This document shows positions 44,298 through 51,484 of a stretch of DNA of 64,000 nt, one piece after another; within the stretch, counting starts at the first letter, position 1, and each line of letters begins with the position of its first letter. The position numbers and the translations under genes are program-made. The DNA lies in assembly GCF_002847285.1 (NCBI RefSeq), contig NZ_CP025407.1, forward strand, positions 6,451,001 to 6,515,000, in the 5' to 3' direction. The notes beneath the pieces are model-generated. The model worked only from the letters and a program-made list of their open reading frames with translations. It was not told the origin of the DNA and did not search any database. This DNA comes from Streptomyces sp. CMB-StM0423 (GTDB lineage: Bacteria > Actinomycetota > Actinomycetes > Streptomycetales > Streptomycetaceae).

Positions 44298-45401
44298 TCA
44301 GCCGCTGTGCAGGACCCGGAAGCGGCCGGGCTCGGCCGGATCCCGGTCGACGACCTGGACCGGCGGCCAGGCCCACTGCCACACGTCGATGCCGGGCACC
44401 CGCGAGAACTGTATCGGCCCGCGGGTCCCGTCGACGGAGACGTCCCCCCAGGCGGCGGCACGTGCGTCCGCCCCGCCACGGAGCACGGCGGCGAGGACGG
44501 CGAGCGTGTCGTAGCCCTCGAAGGCGACGAACGAGGGCTCCCCGTCGAGCCGTTCGCGCAGCGCCGCCCCGACCCGTACGCCGAGGGGCGTCAGGCGCTC
44601 CGGCAGATAGCGCAGGAACGGGACCCCCGCTCCCTCGGCGCCCAGCAGCGCCGCCCACTCGGCGAACTCCGGCTGTCCGGCGGGGGCGCCGAGCAGCAGC
44701 CCGGCCAGCCGCGGGTCGCGGCGTACGGACCGCACGAGCGGCACCGCGGGCTCCGGGTGGCCGACGAGCAGCAGGAGGGCCGTCGCGCCGCTGGCGGCGA
44801 GCGCGTCGCACAGGGCCTCGGGGGTGAGCGCGCCCACGTCCAGCTCGACCACCGTGCCGCCGTGCGGGGCGAGCCGGTCGTGCAGGATCCGGGTCCCGGA
44901 CGCCCAGTACACGCTCGGCTGGGCGGCCACGGCGAGGCGGCGGTGGCCCGCGCCGAGGAGGTAGTCCGCGTACAGCCGCCAGCCGTGGGACTGCGCCGGG
45001 GCGATCCGCGCGATGCCGTCGGCCGGTTGCTCGGTCAGCGCGTCCAGGACCGCGGACGAGCACAGGAACGGCACGCCGAGGGCGTCGGCCCGGGAGGCGG
45101 CGGTACGGGCGACGACGCTGTGGTACTCGCCCGCAAGCGCGGCGACGCCCAGCCCGGCCAGCTCGTCCACCGCCGCCGCGGCCCGCCGCGGATCGGCGGC
45201 CGTGTCCCGTACCAGCAGCTCCAGGGGGCGCCCGGCGATCCCGCCGGTGTCGTTGATCTCGCGGGCGGCCAGTTCGAGCCCGGCGACCAGATGCCGGCCC
45301 GCCTCGGCCCAGCCGGGCGGGGTGAGCGGGGCGAGGGCGCCGATGCGCACGGGCTCGTCGTCTCGTCGCGGCGTGGGCGCCTGGGTGACCATGGCGGCCA
45401 T
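44298..45401 (-). CDS. LivK-like ligand-binding domain protein without signal peptide
   Basis: The 367-residue product has the periplasmic-binding-protein type I fold used for branched-chain amino acid or amide receptors: VRIGALAPLTPPGWAEAGRHLVAGLELAAREINDTGGIAGRPLELLVRDT at the start, then LGVPFLCSSAVLD and FVAFEGYDTLAVLAAVLRGG. There is no signal peptide or lipobox, and no transporter genes are adjacent, so it may be a cytoplasmic sensor or orphan protein. Start candidates are ATG 45401 and ATG 45392. It lies just downstream of the TetR gene on the same strand and may be co-transcribed with it. Confidence 0.75.
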   Translation of the reverse strand: MAAMVTQAPTPRRDDEPVRIGALAPLTPPGWAEAGRHLVAGLELAAREINDTGGIAGRPLELLVRDTAADPRRAAAAVDELAGLGVAALAGEYHSVVARTAASRADALGVPFLCSSAVLDALTEQPADGIARIAPAQSHGWRLYADYLLGAGHRRLAVAAQPSVYWASGTRILHDRLAPHGGTVVELDVGALTPEALCDALAASGATALLLLVGHPEPAVPLVRSVRRDPRLAGLLLGAPAGQPEFAEWAALLGAEGAGVPFLRYLPERLTPLGVRVGAALRERLDGEPSFVAFEGYDTLAVLAAVLRGGADARAAAWGDVSVDGTRGPIQFSRVPGIDVWQWAWPPVQVVDRDPAEPGRFRVLHSG

Positions 45402-45452
45402 TGCACAGGTCAACGCCCGCGCCGGCAACCGATTATCAGTCCGCGGACCGGC

Positions 45453-46082
45453 TCACCCGGCGCGGCCGGCGGGCGCACCCGGCAGCGCCGCCACCAGCCG
45501 GTCCACCTGCCGCAGCGACGCCGCCAGCACCGCGTCCGGGTCCGGGGCGTGCGCCACCGCCATCGCGCACTCGCAGAGCGCCCCGAAGACCACCGACGCC
45601 ATCGCGTCCAACTCCACCTCCGCCGCGGCGTCTTCACCGCCGTCCCGGCCCGCGCCGACCGCCTGCGCCAGCCCGCGCCGCGTCATCGCCCGGCAGTCCG
45701 CCTGCACCTCGCGCATCACGGCCCAGCCGAGCGCCCCCGGAGCGTCGAGCAGCGTGATCCGCTGCGTGCCGGGCTCGATGGAGCCGGTGAGGAACGCGCG
45801 CTGGCCCGCGCGCAGGCCGTCCCACGGGTCCGGGCAGGCGCGGAAGGCGTCGGCGATGGAGTCGCGCAGCCGGTGCTGCTCGGCCGCGTAGACGGCGTGG
45901 AAGAGGGTCTGCTTGTTACGGAAGTGGTGGTAGAGCCCACCCTTCGTGATGCCCGCCAGGGCGCAGATCGCGTCGAGGGAGGCGGCGGCGTAGCCGTCCC
46001 GGGCGAAGTGCGCGCGAGCGGCGCCGACCAGGTCCTTCGTCGTCGTCGCCGTGCGCTCCTGCTGCGTTCTGCGGGTCTTCAT
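45453..46082 (-). CDS. TetR-family transcriptional regulator
   Basis: The 209-residue product has a TetR helix-turn-helix domain at about residues 18-64 (VGAARAHFARDGYAAASLDAICALAGITKGGLYHHFRNKQTLFHAVY) and a helical ligand-binding C-terminal half. It is divergent from the thiolase gene, with a clear inverted repeat between them, so it probably represses both. The ligand is unknown; a link to fatty acid or acyl-CoA metabolism is suggested only by the neighbour. Confidence 0.92.
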   Translation of the reverse strand: MKTRRTQQERTATTTKDLVGAARAHFARDGYAAASLDAICALAGITKGGLYHHFRNKQTLFHAVYAAEQHRLRDSIADAFRACPDPWDGLRAGQRAFLTGSIEPGTQRITLLDAPGALGWAVMREVQADCRAMTRRGLAQAVGAGRDGGEDAAAEVELDAMASVVFGALCECAMAVAHAPDPDAVLAASLRQVDRLVAALPGAPAGRAG

Positions 46083-46108
46083 ACGCGCATTCTAGGCGGG
46101 GTACCCTG

Positions 46109-46131
46109 TACATACGTACTCCCGGTATGTA
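46109..46131. promoter_or_regulatory. Probable TetR operator
   Basis: TACATAC (46109-46115) and GTATGTA (46125-46131) are perfect inverted repeats around nine bases, in the 111-base gap between the divergent TetR and thiolase genes. Size and symmetry are typical of TetR-family operators. It is markedly A+T-rich against its surroundings. Confidence 0.7.
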
Positions 46132-46193
46132 ACTCTGCGGTAGCCAGGCCAGGCCGAGAACCTGACGCCCAGAGCGAGAGGGGCCCGACGCCC

Positions 46194-47366
46194 ATGACCA
46201 CCACCGCAGTCGTCGTCGACGCCGTCCGCACGGCCTCCGGCAAGGGCAAGCCGGGCGGCGCCCTGTCCGGCGTCCACTCCGTCGACCTGCTGGCCGAGGT
46301 GCTGCGCGCGCTCGTCGACCGCAACGGGCTCGACCCCGCGCGGCTCGACGACGTGATCGCCGGCTGTGTCACCCAGGCCGCCGACCAGTCGTTCAACATC
46401 GCCCGCAACGCCGTGCTCGCCGCCGGCTTCCCCGAGTCCGTGCCCGGCACCACCGTCGACCGGCAGTGCGGCTCCTCGCAGCAGGCCGCGCACTTCGCGG
46501 CGCAGGGGGTGATGGCCGGGGCGTACGACATCGCCGTGGCGGCCGGCGTCGAGTCGATGAGCCGGGTGCCGATGGGCACCGCCGCCGTGGGCCGCGACCC
46601 GTTCGGCGACCGGCTCGCCGCCCGCTACCCCGGTGGGCTGATCGCCCAGGGCCACTCCGCGGAGCTGATCGCGGCGCGCTGGGGGCTGGGGCGTACGGAG
46701 CTGGACGCGTTCTCGGAGCGCTCGCACCGGCTGGCGGTACGGGCCTGGGAGCGGGGCGCCTTCGACGCGGACGTCGTGCCCGTGGGGGAGCACCGCAAGG
46801 ACGAGACCGTACGGCCGTCGACGTCCCTGGAGGGGCTCGCCGCGCTCAAGCCGTCCTTCTACGACCCGGCCGTCGCCGCGCGCTTTCCCGAGATCGGCTG
46901 GCACATCACGCCCGGCAACTCCTCGCCGCTCACGGACGGCGCCTCCGCCGTGCTGATCACGAGCGAGGAGCGGGCGGCCGAGCTGGGCCTCACGCCGCGG
47001 GCGCGGTTCCACTCCTTCGCGGTGACCGGCGACGACCCGGTGCTGATGCTGATGGGCGTCGTACCGGCGACGCGCAAGGTGCTGGCGAAGGCGGGGCTGA
47101 CGATCGGCGACATCGACGCCTTCGAGGTGAACGAGGCGTTCGCGCCGGTGCCGCTGGCGTGGCAGCGCGACATGGGGGCGGACCCGGAGCGGGTCAACGT
47201 CCACGGCGGCGCGATCGCCCTGGGCCACGCGCTGGGCGCGTCGGGCACGCGGCTGCTGGGCACGCTGCTCGGCGCGCTGGACGCGGTGGACGGCCGCTAC
47301 GGGCTGCAGGTGATGTGCGAGGCGGGCGGCCTGGCGAACGCGACGATCGTGGAACGCCTCCGGTAG
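46194..47366 (+). CDS. Acetyl-CoA acetyltransferase (thiolase)
   Basis: The 390-residue product is a thiolase that either condenses two acetyl-CoA molecules or cleaves 3-ketoacyl-CoA. Nucleophile Cys92 is in VDRQCGSSQQAAHFAAQ. The further signatures are NEAFAPVPLAWQRDMGAD, the loop HGGAIALGHALGASGTR with catalytic His, and the second Cys in VMCEAGGLANA. Length and motifs are complete. The ATG at 46194 follows a GAGAGGGG ribosome-binding site. It is probably repressed by the divergent TetR regulator. Whether it works in synthesis or degradation cannot be decided from sequence. Confidence 0.93.
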   Translation: MTTTAVVVDAVRTASGKGKPGGALSGVHSVDLLAEVLRALVDRNGLDPARLDDVIAGCVTQAADQSFNIARNAVLAAGFPESVPGTTVDRQCGSSQQAAHFAAQGVMAGAYDIAVAAGVESMSRVPMGTAAVGRDPFGDRLAARYPGGLIAQGHSAELIAARWGLGRTELDAFSERSHRLAVRAWERGAFDADVVPVGEHRKDETVRPSTSLEGLAALKPSFYDPAVAARFPEIGWHITPGNSSPLTDGASAVLITSEERAAELGLTPRARFHSFAVTGDDPVLMLMGVVPATRKVLAKAGLTIGDIDAFEVNEAFAPVPLAWQRDMGADPERVNVHGGAIALGHALGASGTRLLGTLLGALDAVDGRYGLQVMCEAGGLANATIVERLR

Positions 47367-47423
47367 CGCGGCGCCGCGGAGGTTCCGCCGACGGCCATCG
47401 GCCGGCGGACCGGGCACGGTGCG

Positions 47424-47453
47424 ACCGCCGGCCCGTTCCGCCGGAACGGCGGT
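47424..47453. terminator. Hairpin between convergent thiolase and reductase genes
   Basis: ACCGCC (47424-47429) pairs with GGCGGT (47448-47453), and inside it GTTCC pairs with GGAAC around a three-base loop, with a five-base bulge on the left arm. Other GC-rich repeats surround it. It lies between two convergent genes and could end both transcripts. Confidence 0.45.
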
Positions 47454-47516
47454 GCCGGCGTCGCCGGACCGGGCACGGGTCGGTCGTAGCCGCGAAAGGA
47501 ACCGGGGGGACAGACC

Positions 47517-48128
47517 CTAGCGGCGTACCTTGAACCTCAGGTGCAGCACTCCTTCGCCCTGGATGACGACGTGCGGATCCTCCAGCAGTTGCTGCCCGTG
47601 GATGCCGCCGAAGTAGCGTCTGCCCGATCCGAACACCACCGGGACCACGTCCATCGCCACCTCGTCCACCAGCCCGGCCGCGAGCGCCTGGGCGCCCGCT
47701 TCGCCGGCGTTCACCGCGACGACCCGCTCCCCGGCGAGTGCCCGGGCCTTGTCGATCGCGCCCGGCACGCTGTCGACGAAGTGGCAGGACGACTCGGGAT
47801 GCCACCCCTGCGGCTTCGGCCGGTGGGAGACCACGACCACGTGATCGCCCGCGGGCGGCCTGCCCTCCCAGCCGTTCACCTGGTCGAACAGGGTGCGGCC
47901 CATCACGATCGTGCCGATCGACTCCCACATCGACCGGATGTAGTCCGCCGACGCGCGCGAGACCTTGAAGCCGGTTGCGGGGCCGGAGTGGTCGAACTCC
48001 CCCTCCCCGTTTGCGACGATGGGGACGTCCCCGCCGAAGTACCAGTCGTGCAGGGGACCGACCTCGCCCTTCTCATCGGCGATGAAACCGTCCACCGACA
48101 CCACGCTGTGCATGATCACCGTGCCCAC
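47517..48128 (-). CDS. RibD C-terminal / dihydrofolate reductase-like protein
   Basis: The 203-residue product has the RibD-C/DHFR-like fold: VIMHSVVSVDGFIADEKGEVGPLHDWYFGG at the start, GTIVMGRTLFDQVNGWEG in the middle, and VDEVAMDVVPVVFGSGRRYFGG near the end. Stand-alone members are NADPH-dependent reductases of unknown substrate. It follows the AraC regulator gene by 72 bases on the same strand. The GTG at 48128 has GGAGAG upstream. Confidence 0.88.
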   Translation of the reverse strand: MGTVIMHSVVSVDGFIADEKGEVGPLHDWYFGGDVPIVANGEGEFDHSGPATGFKVSRASADYIRSMWESIGTIVMGRTLFDQVNGWEGRPPAGDHVVVVSHRPKPQGWHPESSCHFVDSVPGAIDKARALAGERVVAVNAGEAGAQALAAGLVDEVAMDVVPVVFGSGRRYFGGIHGQQLLEDPHVVIQGEGVLHLRFKVRR

Positions 48129-48200
48129 GGGCTCTCCTCGACGTGTCCTTGCGGGTTTCCGCGATCTTCCCGCACCGCGGGGACCCGGGCATGTAAGAAA

Positions 48201-49043
48201 TCAATCGGCGGGCATCGGGCCGAGGTCCTGCGGATCCCGCCCGTCGGTGGGGAACCGGCGCCGCAGCGCCAGGTACTCCGTGGGAGTGTGGCCGGTGAAG
48301 TCCTTGAACTCCCTGCTGAAGTGGGCGTGGTCGAAGTAGCCGGCGGTCTGGGCGTGACCTGACCAGTCGACCGGGCGCAGGGCGTCCACCGACACGATCA
48401 GCCGCGCAAAGCGGTAGATCCGCGCCATCCGCTTCGGGGTGACACCCACATGGGTCCTGAACAGGCCGGCCAGATGATTGCCGCTCACCCCGGCGGCATC
48501 GGCCAGCGCACGGACCGCGACCGTGCCGTGCGAGGTCTCCAGCCACCCGCCCGTGTGCCGGACCAGGTCGAGACCGCGCGCAGGGGCCTCGGCCAGATGC
48601 GTACGCAGCTCCTCCTCCACGACCCGCAGCGTCTCGGCGGCCGGCGCGGCGTCGCCGGCCCGGTTCCGGATCCGGTCCGCGGAGCGTCGCCAGACGGCGT
48701 CGAGCGGTGCCCACCGGTTGCGCAGTTCGGCCGCCGGTATGCCGAGGAACGGCGACATGCCCCAGGGTTTGAAGTGCACCCCGACGAGCCGCACACGCGG
48801 GGGGTACTCGAAGAGGAAGCGCCGGGTCCATACGCCCATGAACCACCCGTCCGTCAACAGCGCCGACGGTACCGAAGGGTCCGAGTCCCACAGCCGGACG
48901 GGCCCGCCGAGGTGCAGGAACAGGTGTGCCGACGGCATCGGCGGGACGTTCATCAGCCGGTGCCGCGGCACCCCGGTGAGGCAGTAGACGTCGTCGACGA
49001 ACCGGTCGAGCGGCGGAGCGGGCACGCGGCCGACGTATTCCAC
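48201..49043 (-). CDS. AraC-family transcriptional regulator
   Basis: The 280-residue product has an N-terminal sensor domain (MEYVGRVPAPPLDRFVDDVYC, then LFLHLGGPVRLWD and GVHFKPWGMSPFLGIPAAEL) and a C-terminal AraC DNA-binding domain at about 170-265. The latter carries VRALADAAGVSGNHLAGLFRTHVGVTPKRMARIYRF and the second helix-turn-helix in GYFDHAHFSREFKDFTGHTPTEY. The upstream position suggests it controls the reductase gene that follows. Confidence 0.92.
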   Translation of the reverse strand: MEYVGRVPAPPLDRFVDDVYCLTGVPRHRLMNVPPMPSAHLFLHLGGPVRLWDSDPSVPSALLTDGWFMGVWTRRFLFEYPPRVRLVGVHFKPWGMSPFLGIPAAELRNRWAPLDAVWRRSADRIRNRAGDAAPAAETLRVVEEELRTHLAEAPARGLDLVRHTGGWLETSHGTVAVRALADAAGVSGNHLAGLFRTHVGVTPKRMARIYRFARLIVSVDALRPVDWSGHAQTAGYFDHAHFSREFKDFTGHTPTEYLALRRRFPTDGRDPQDLGPMPAD

Positions 49044-49102
49044 GGGCCCAGTATGGCGGGCCGGGCCGTGTTGCGGCCCGGCCCGCCGGCCGGCGCTCGC
49101 CG

Positions 49103-49513
49103 CTAGGCGCCGAGCGCCTCCGCCGTGCGGAGCGCGCCCGCCGCCTCGTTCTCGCGGCCCTGGCGCTGGAGCGTGCGGCCCAGCATCAGGTGGGCGTAGT
49201 GCTCGACCGGGTCGCGGTCGAGGACTGCGCGCAGCTCCGTCTCGGCGCGGGTCAACTGCGCGGAGTGGTAGTACGCCCGGGCCAGCAGCAGCCGGGGCGC
49301 GACCTGCTCGGGGTACTCCTCGACCACCGCGGTCAGCAGCTTCGCCGCCCCCGCGTAGTCCTTCGAGTCGAAGAGGGCCCCGGCCCGCTCCCAGCGGGAC
49401 GCCGCGTCCTCCGCCCCGGGCGCCGCGAAGATGTTCAGCGCGTCGCTCCAGCGGCTGGCGGCCGGCTCGCCGTCGGGACCGAAGGCGTTGAAGCCCCGGA
49501 ACTCCTCGCTCAT
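49103..49513 (-). CDS. Tetratricopeptide repeat protein
   Basis: The 136-residue product starts MSEEFRGFNAFGPDGEPAAS and then contains about three TPR units (AGALFDSKDYAGAAKLLTAVVEEYP, RLLLARAYYHSAQLTRAETELRAVL, HYAHLMLGRTLQRQGRENEAAGAL). TPRs mediate protein contacts. Its ATG is one base from the stop of the FMN reductase gene, making it the third gene of an operon. A partner role for the flavin enzymes is possible but unproven. Confidence 0.88.
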   Translation of the reverse strand: MSEEFRGFNAFGPDGEPAASRWSDALNIFAAPGAEDAASRWERAGALFDSKDYAGAAKLLTAVVEEYPEQVAPRLLLARAYYHSAQLTRAETELRAVLDRDPVEHYAHLMLGRTLQRQGRENEAAGALRTAEALGA

Positions 49514-49514
49514 G

Positions 49515-50165
49515 TCACTCCTTCCGGATCTCCGGCCGCAGCGCGGCCAGTTGCTGCTCGAACGGGACCACCTGCTCGGGACCGCCGGCCGCCGGGCGCG
49601 GCTGCCGGCCGTGCATCAGCTCGGCCAGCTCGCCCGCCGCGCGGGCGATCCGGGTGGGCAGGGTGTCGGTCAGCGGGTCGCCGGTGCCGCCCCAGTCGTC
49701 GGCCGCCGCGTACACCGCGGTGGGGACGACGACGGACCGCAGGTAGGCGAAGAGCGGCCGCATGGCGTGCTCCAGCACCAGCGAGTGCCGCGCCGTCCCG
49801 CCGGTCGCCGCGACCAGCACCGGCTTCCCGGCCAGCGCACCGTCGTCCGCCGCCCCGATCACGTCGAAGAACGACTTGAACAGTCCGCTGTACGAACCGG
49901 AGAAGACCGGCGTCACGGCGATCAGGCCGTCGGCGCCCGTCACCGCGTCGATCGCCTTGGCGAGGTCCGCGGACGGGAAGCCGGTGACCGTGTTGTGGGC
50001 GATGTCGGCGGCCAGGTCGCGCAGCTCGACCACCTGCGCCTCGACCTGCCGGCCGTCGTCGGCCGGCTGCCGCCGTACCGCCTCGGCCAGCCGGTCGGCG
50101 AGCAGCCGGGTGGACGAGGGCACGCTCAGCCCGGCCGACACCACGGTCAGCTTCAGCGCGGTCAC
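49515..50165 (-). CDS. NAD(P)H-dependent FMN reductase
   Basis: The 216-residue flavodoxin-fold protein starts with the FMN phosphate loop region ALKLTVVSAGLSVPSSTRLLADRLAEAV and has the later GLIAVTPVFSGSYSGLFKSFFDVIG and LVAATGGTARHSLVLEHAMRPLFAYLR segments of the CE1759 type. It reduces FMN with NAD(P)H for a partner monooxygenase. The GTG at 50165 shares a base with the stop of the flavin monooxygenase gene, so the two are translationally linked. Confidence 0.9.
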   Translation of the reverse strand: MTALKLTVVSAGLSVPSSTRLLADRLAEAVRRQPADDGRQVEAQVVELRDLAADIAHNTVTGFPSADLAKAIDAVTGADGLIAVTPVFSGSYSGLFKSFFDVIGAADDGALAGKPVLVAATGGTARHSLVLEHAMRPLFAYLRSVVVPTAVYAAADDWGGTGDPLTDTLPTRIARAAGELAELMHGRQPRPAAGGPEQVVPFEQQLAALRPEIRKE

Positions 50166-51268
50166 TACGCCACCTCCTCCTCGTCGCTCTGCTCAGCGGC
50201 GGCCGCCGCCACGCGGGCCGCGTGGGTCGGCGCCTCCGGCACGGACGCCGGGCGGTTCTTCGCGAACTCCGCGCGCAGCACCGGCACGACCTCTTCGCCG
50301 AGCAGGTCCAACTGCTCCAGCACGGTCTTCAGCGGCAGGCCCGCGTGGTCGAGCAGGAAGAGCTGCCGCTGGTAGTCCCCGAAGGACTCGCGGAACGTCA
50401 GCGTCTTGTCGATGACCTCCTGCGGGCTGCCCACGGTCAGCGGCGTCTGCTCGGTGAAGTCCTCCAGCGAGGGCCCGTGCCCGTACACCGGCGCGTTGTC
50501 GAAGTAGGGCCGGAACTCCCGTACCGCCTCCTGCGAGTTCTTCCGCATGAACACCTGCCCGCCGAGGCCGACGATCGCCTGCTCGGGCGTGCCGTGGCCG
50601 TAGTGGGCGTAGCGCGTGCGGTACAGCTCGATCAGCCGCTGGAAGTGCTCCTTCGGCCAGAAGATGTTGTTGGCGAAGAAGCCGTCGCCGTAGTACGCGG
50701 CCTGCTCGGCGATCTCCGGCGAGCGGATGGAGCCGTGCCAGACGAACGGGGGTACGCCGTCCAGCGGGCGCGGGGTGGAGGTGAAGCCCTGCAGCGGGGT
50801 GCGGAAGCGGCCCTCCCAGTCGACGACGTCCTCGCGCCACAGCCGGTGCAGCAGCGCGTAGTTCTCCACGGCCAGCGGGATGCCCTGCCGGATGTCCTGG
50901 CCGAACCAGGGGTAGACGGGCCCGGTGTTGCCCCGGCCCATCATCACGTCCACCCGGCCGTCCGCCAGGTGCTGGAGCATCGCGAAGTCCTCGGCGATCT
51001 TCACCGGGTCGTTCGTGGTGATCAGCGTGGTGGACGTGGACAGGATCAGCCGCTCCGTGCGCGCCGCGATCCAGCCCAGCATGGTGGTGGGGGACGAGGG
51101 GACGAACGGCGGGTTGTGGTGTTCGCCGGTGGCGAAGACGTCGAGACCGACCTCCTCGGCCTTGAGCGCGACGGCGGTCATGGCCTTGATCCGCTCGTGC
51201 TCACTCGGCACCCGACCCGTGGTGGGGTCCTGGGTGACGTCGCCGACACTGAAGATCCCGAACTGCAC
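50165..51268 (-). CDS. LLM-class flavin-dependent oxidoreductase (CE1758 type)
   Basis: The 367-residue luciferase-like monooxygenase begins VQFGIFSVGDVTQDPTTGRVPSE and has GLDVFATGEHHNPPFVPSSP, RLILSTSTTLITTNDPVKIAEDFAMLQHLADGRVDVMMGRGNTGPVYPWFGQ and later conserved blocks. It would oxidise an unknown substrate with FMNH2 from the reductase encoded next. I chose GTG 51268 because GGAGAGG lies nine bases upstream and the family starts here; a GTG at 51277 and longer frames are less likely. It is the first gene of the operon. Confidence 0.9.
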   Translation of the reverse strand: MQFGIFSVGDVTQDPTTGRVPSEHERIKAMTAVALKAEEVGLDVFATGEHHNPPFVPSSPTTMLGWIAARTERLILSTSTTLITTNDPVKIAEDFAMLQHLADGRVDVMMGRGNTGPVYPWFGQDIRQGIPLAVENYALLHRLWREDVVDWEGRFRTPLQGFTSTPRPLDGVPPFVWHGSIRSPEIAEQAAYYGDGFFANNIFWPKEHFQRLIELYRTRYAHYGHGTPEQAIVGLGGQVFMRKNSQEAVREFRPYFDNAPVYGHGPSLEDFTEQTPLTVGSPQEVIDKTLTFRESFGDYQRQLFLLDHAGLPLKTVLEQLDLLGEEVVPVLRAEFAKNRPASVPEAPTHAARVAAAAAEQSDEEEVA

Positions 51269-51437
51269 CGGACTCACCCTCTCCGTGGTTGAAAGCTCAA
51301 TCACACCGAAGAACGTGTGTCTGCGCAACCCTATTCCCCGCCATGTCGAGGCAGGTCGGAGCCCTGGCGGGAGTCCGTGCCGGGGCCGCCGCCCGGGGCG
51401 AACGGGCGGTCCGGCGGCCGGCGGCACCGCGTAGCGA

Positions 51438-51477
51438 AGCCGGCCGGTCACCCCGCGTGGCGGGGCGCCGGCCGGCT
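51438..51477 (-). terminator. Hairpin terminator after the GH48 gene
   Basis: AGCCGGCCGG (51438-51447) pairs with CCGGCCGGCT (51468-51477), and inside it CCCCGC pairs with GCGGGG around a three-base loop. It begins eight bases after the GH48 stop on the minus strand. The remaining bases to 51268 (about 170) show no gene or clear promoter. Confidence 0.7.
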
Positions 51478-51484
51478 CGCCGCG

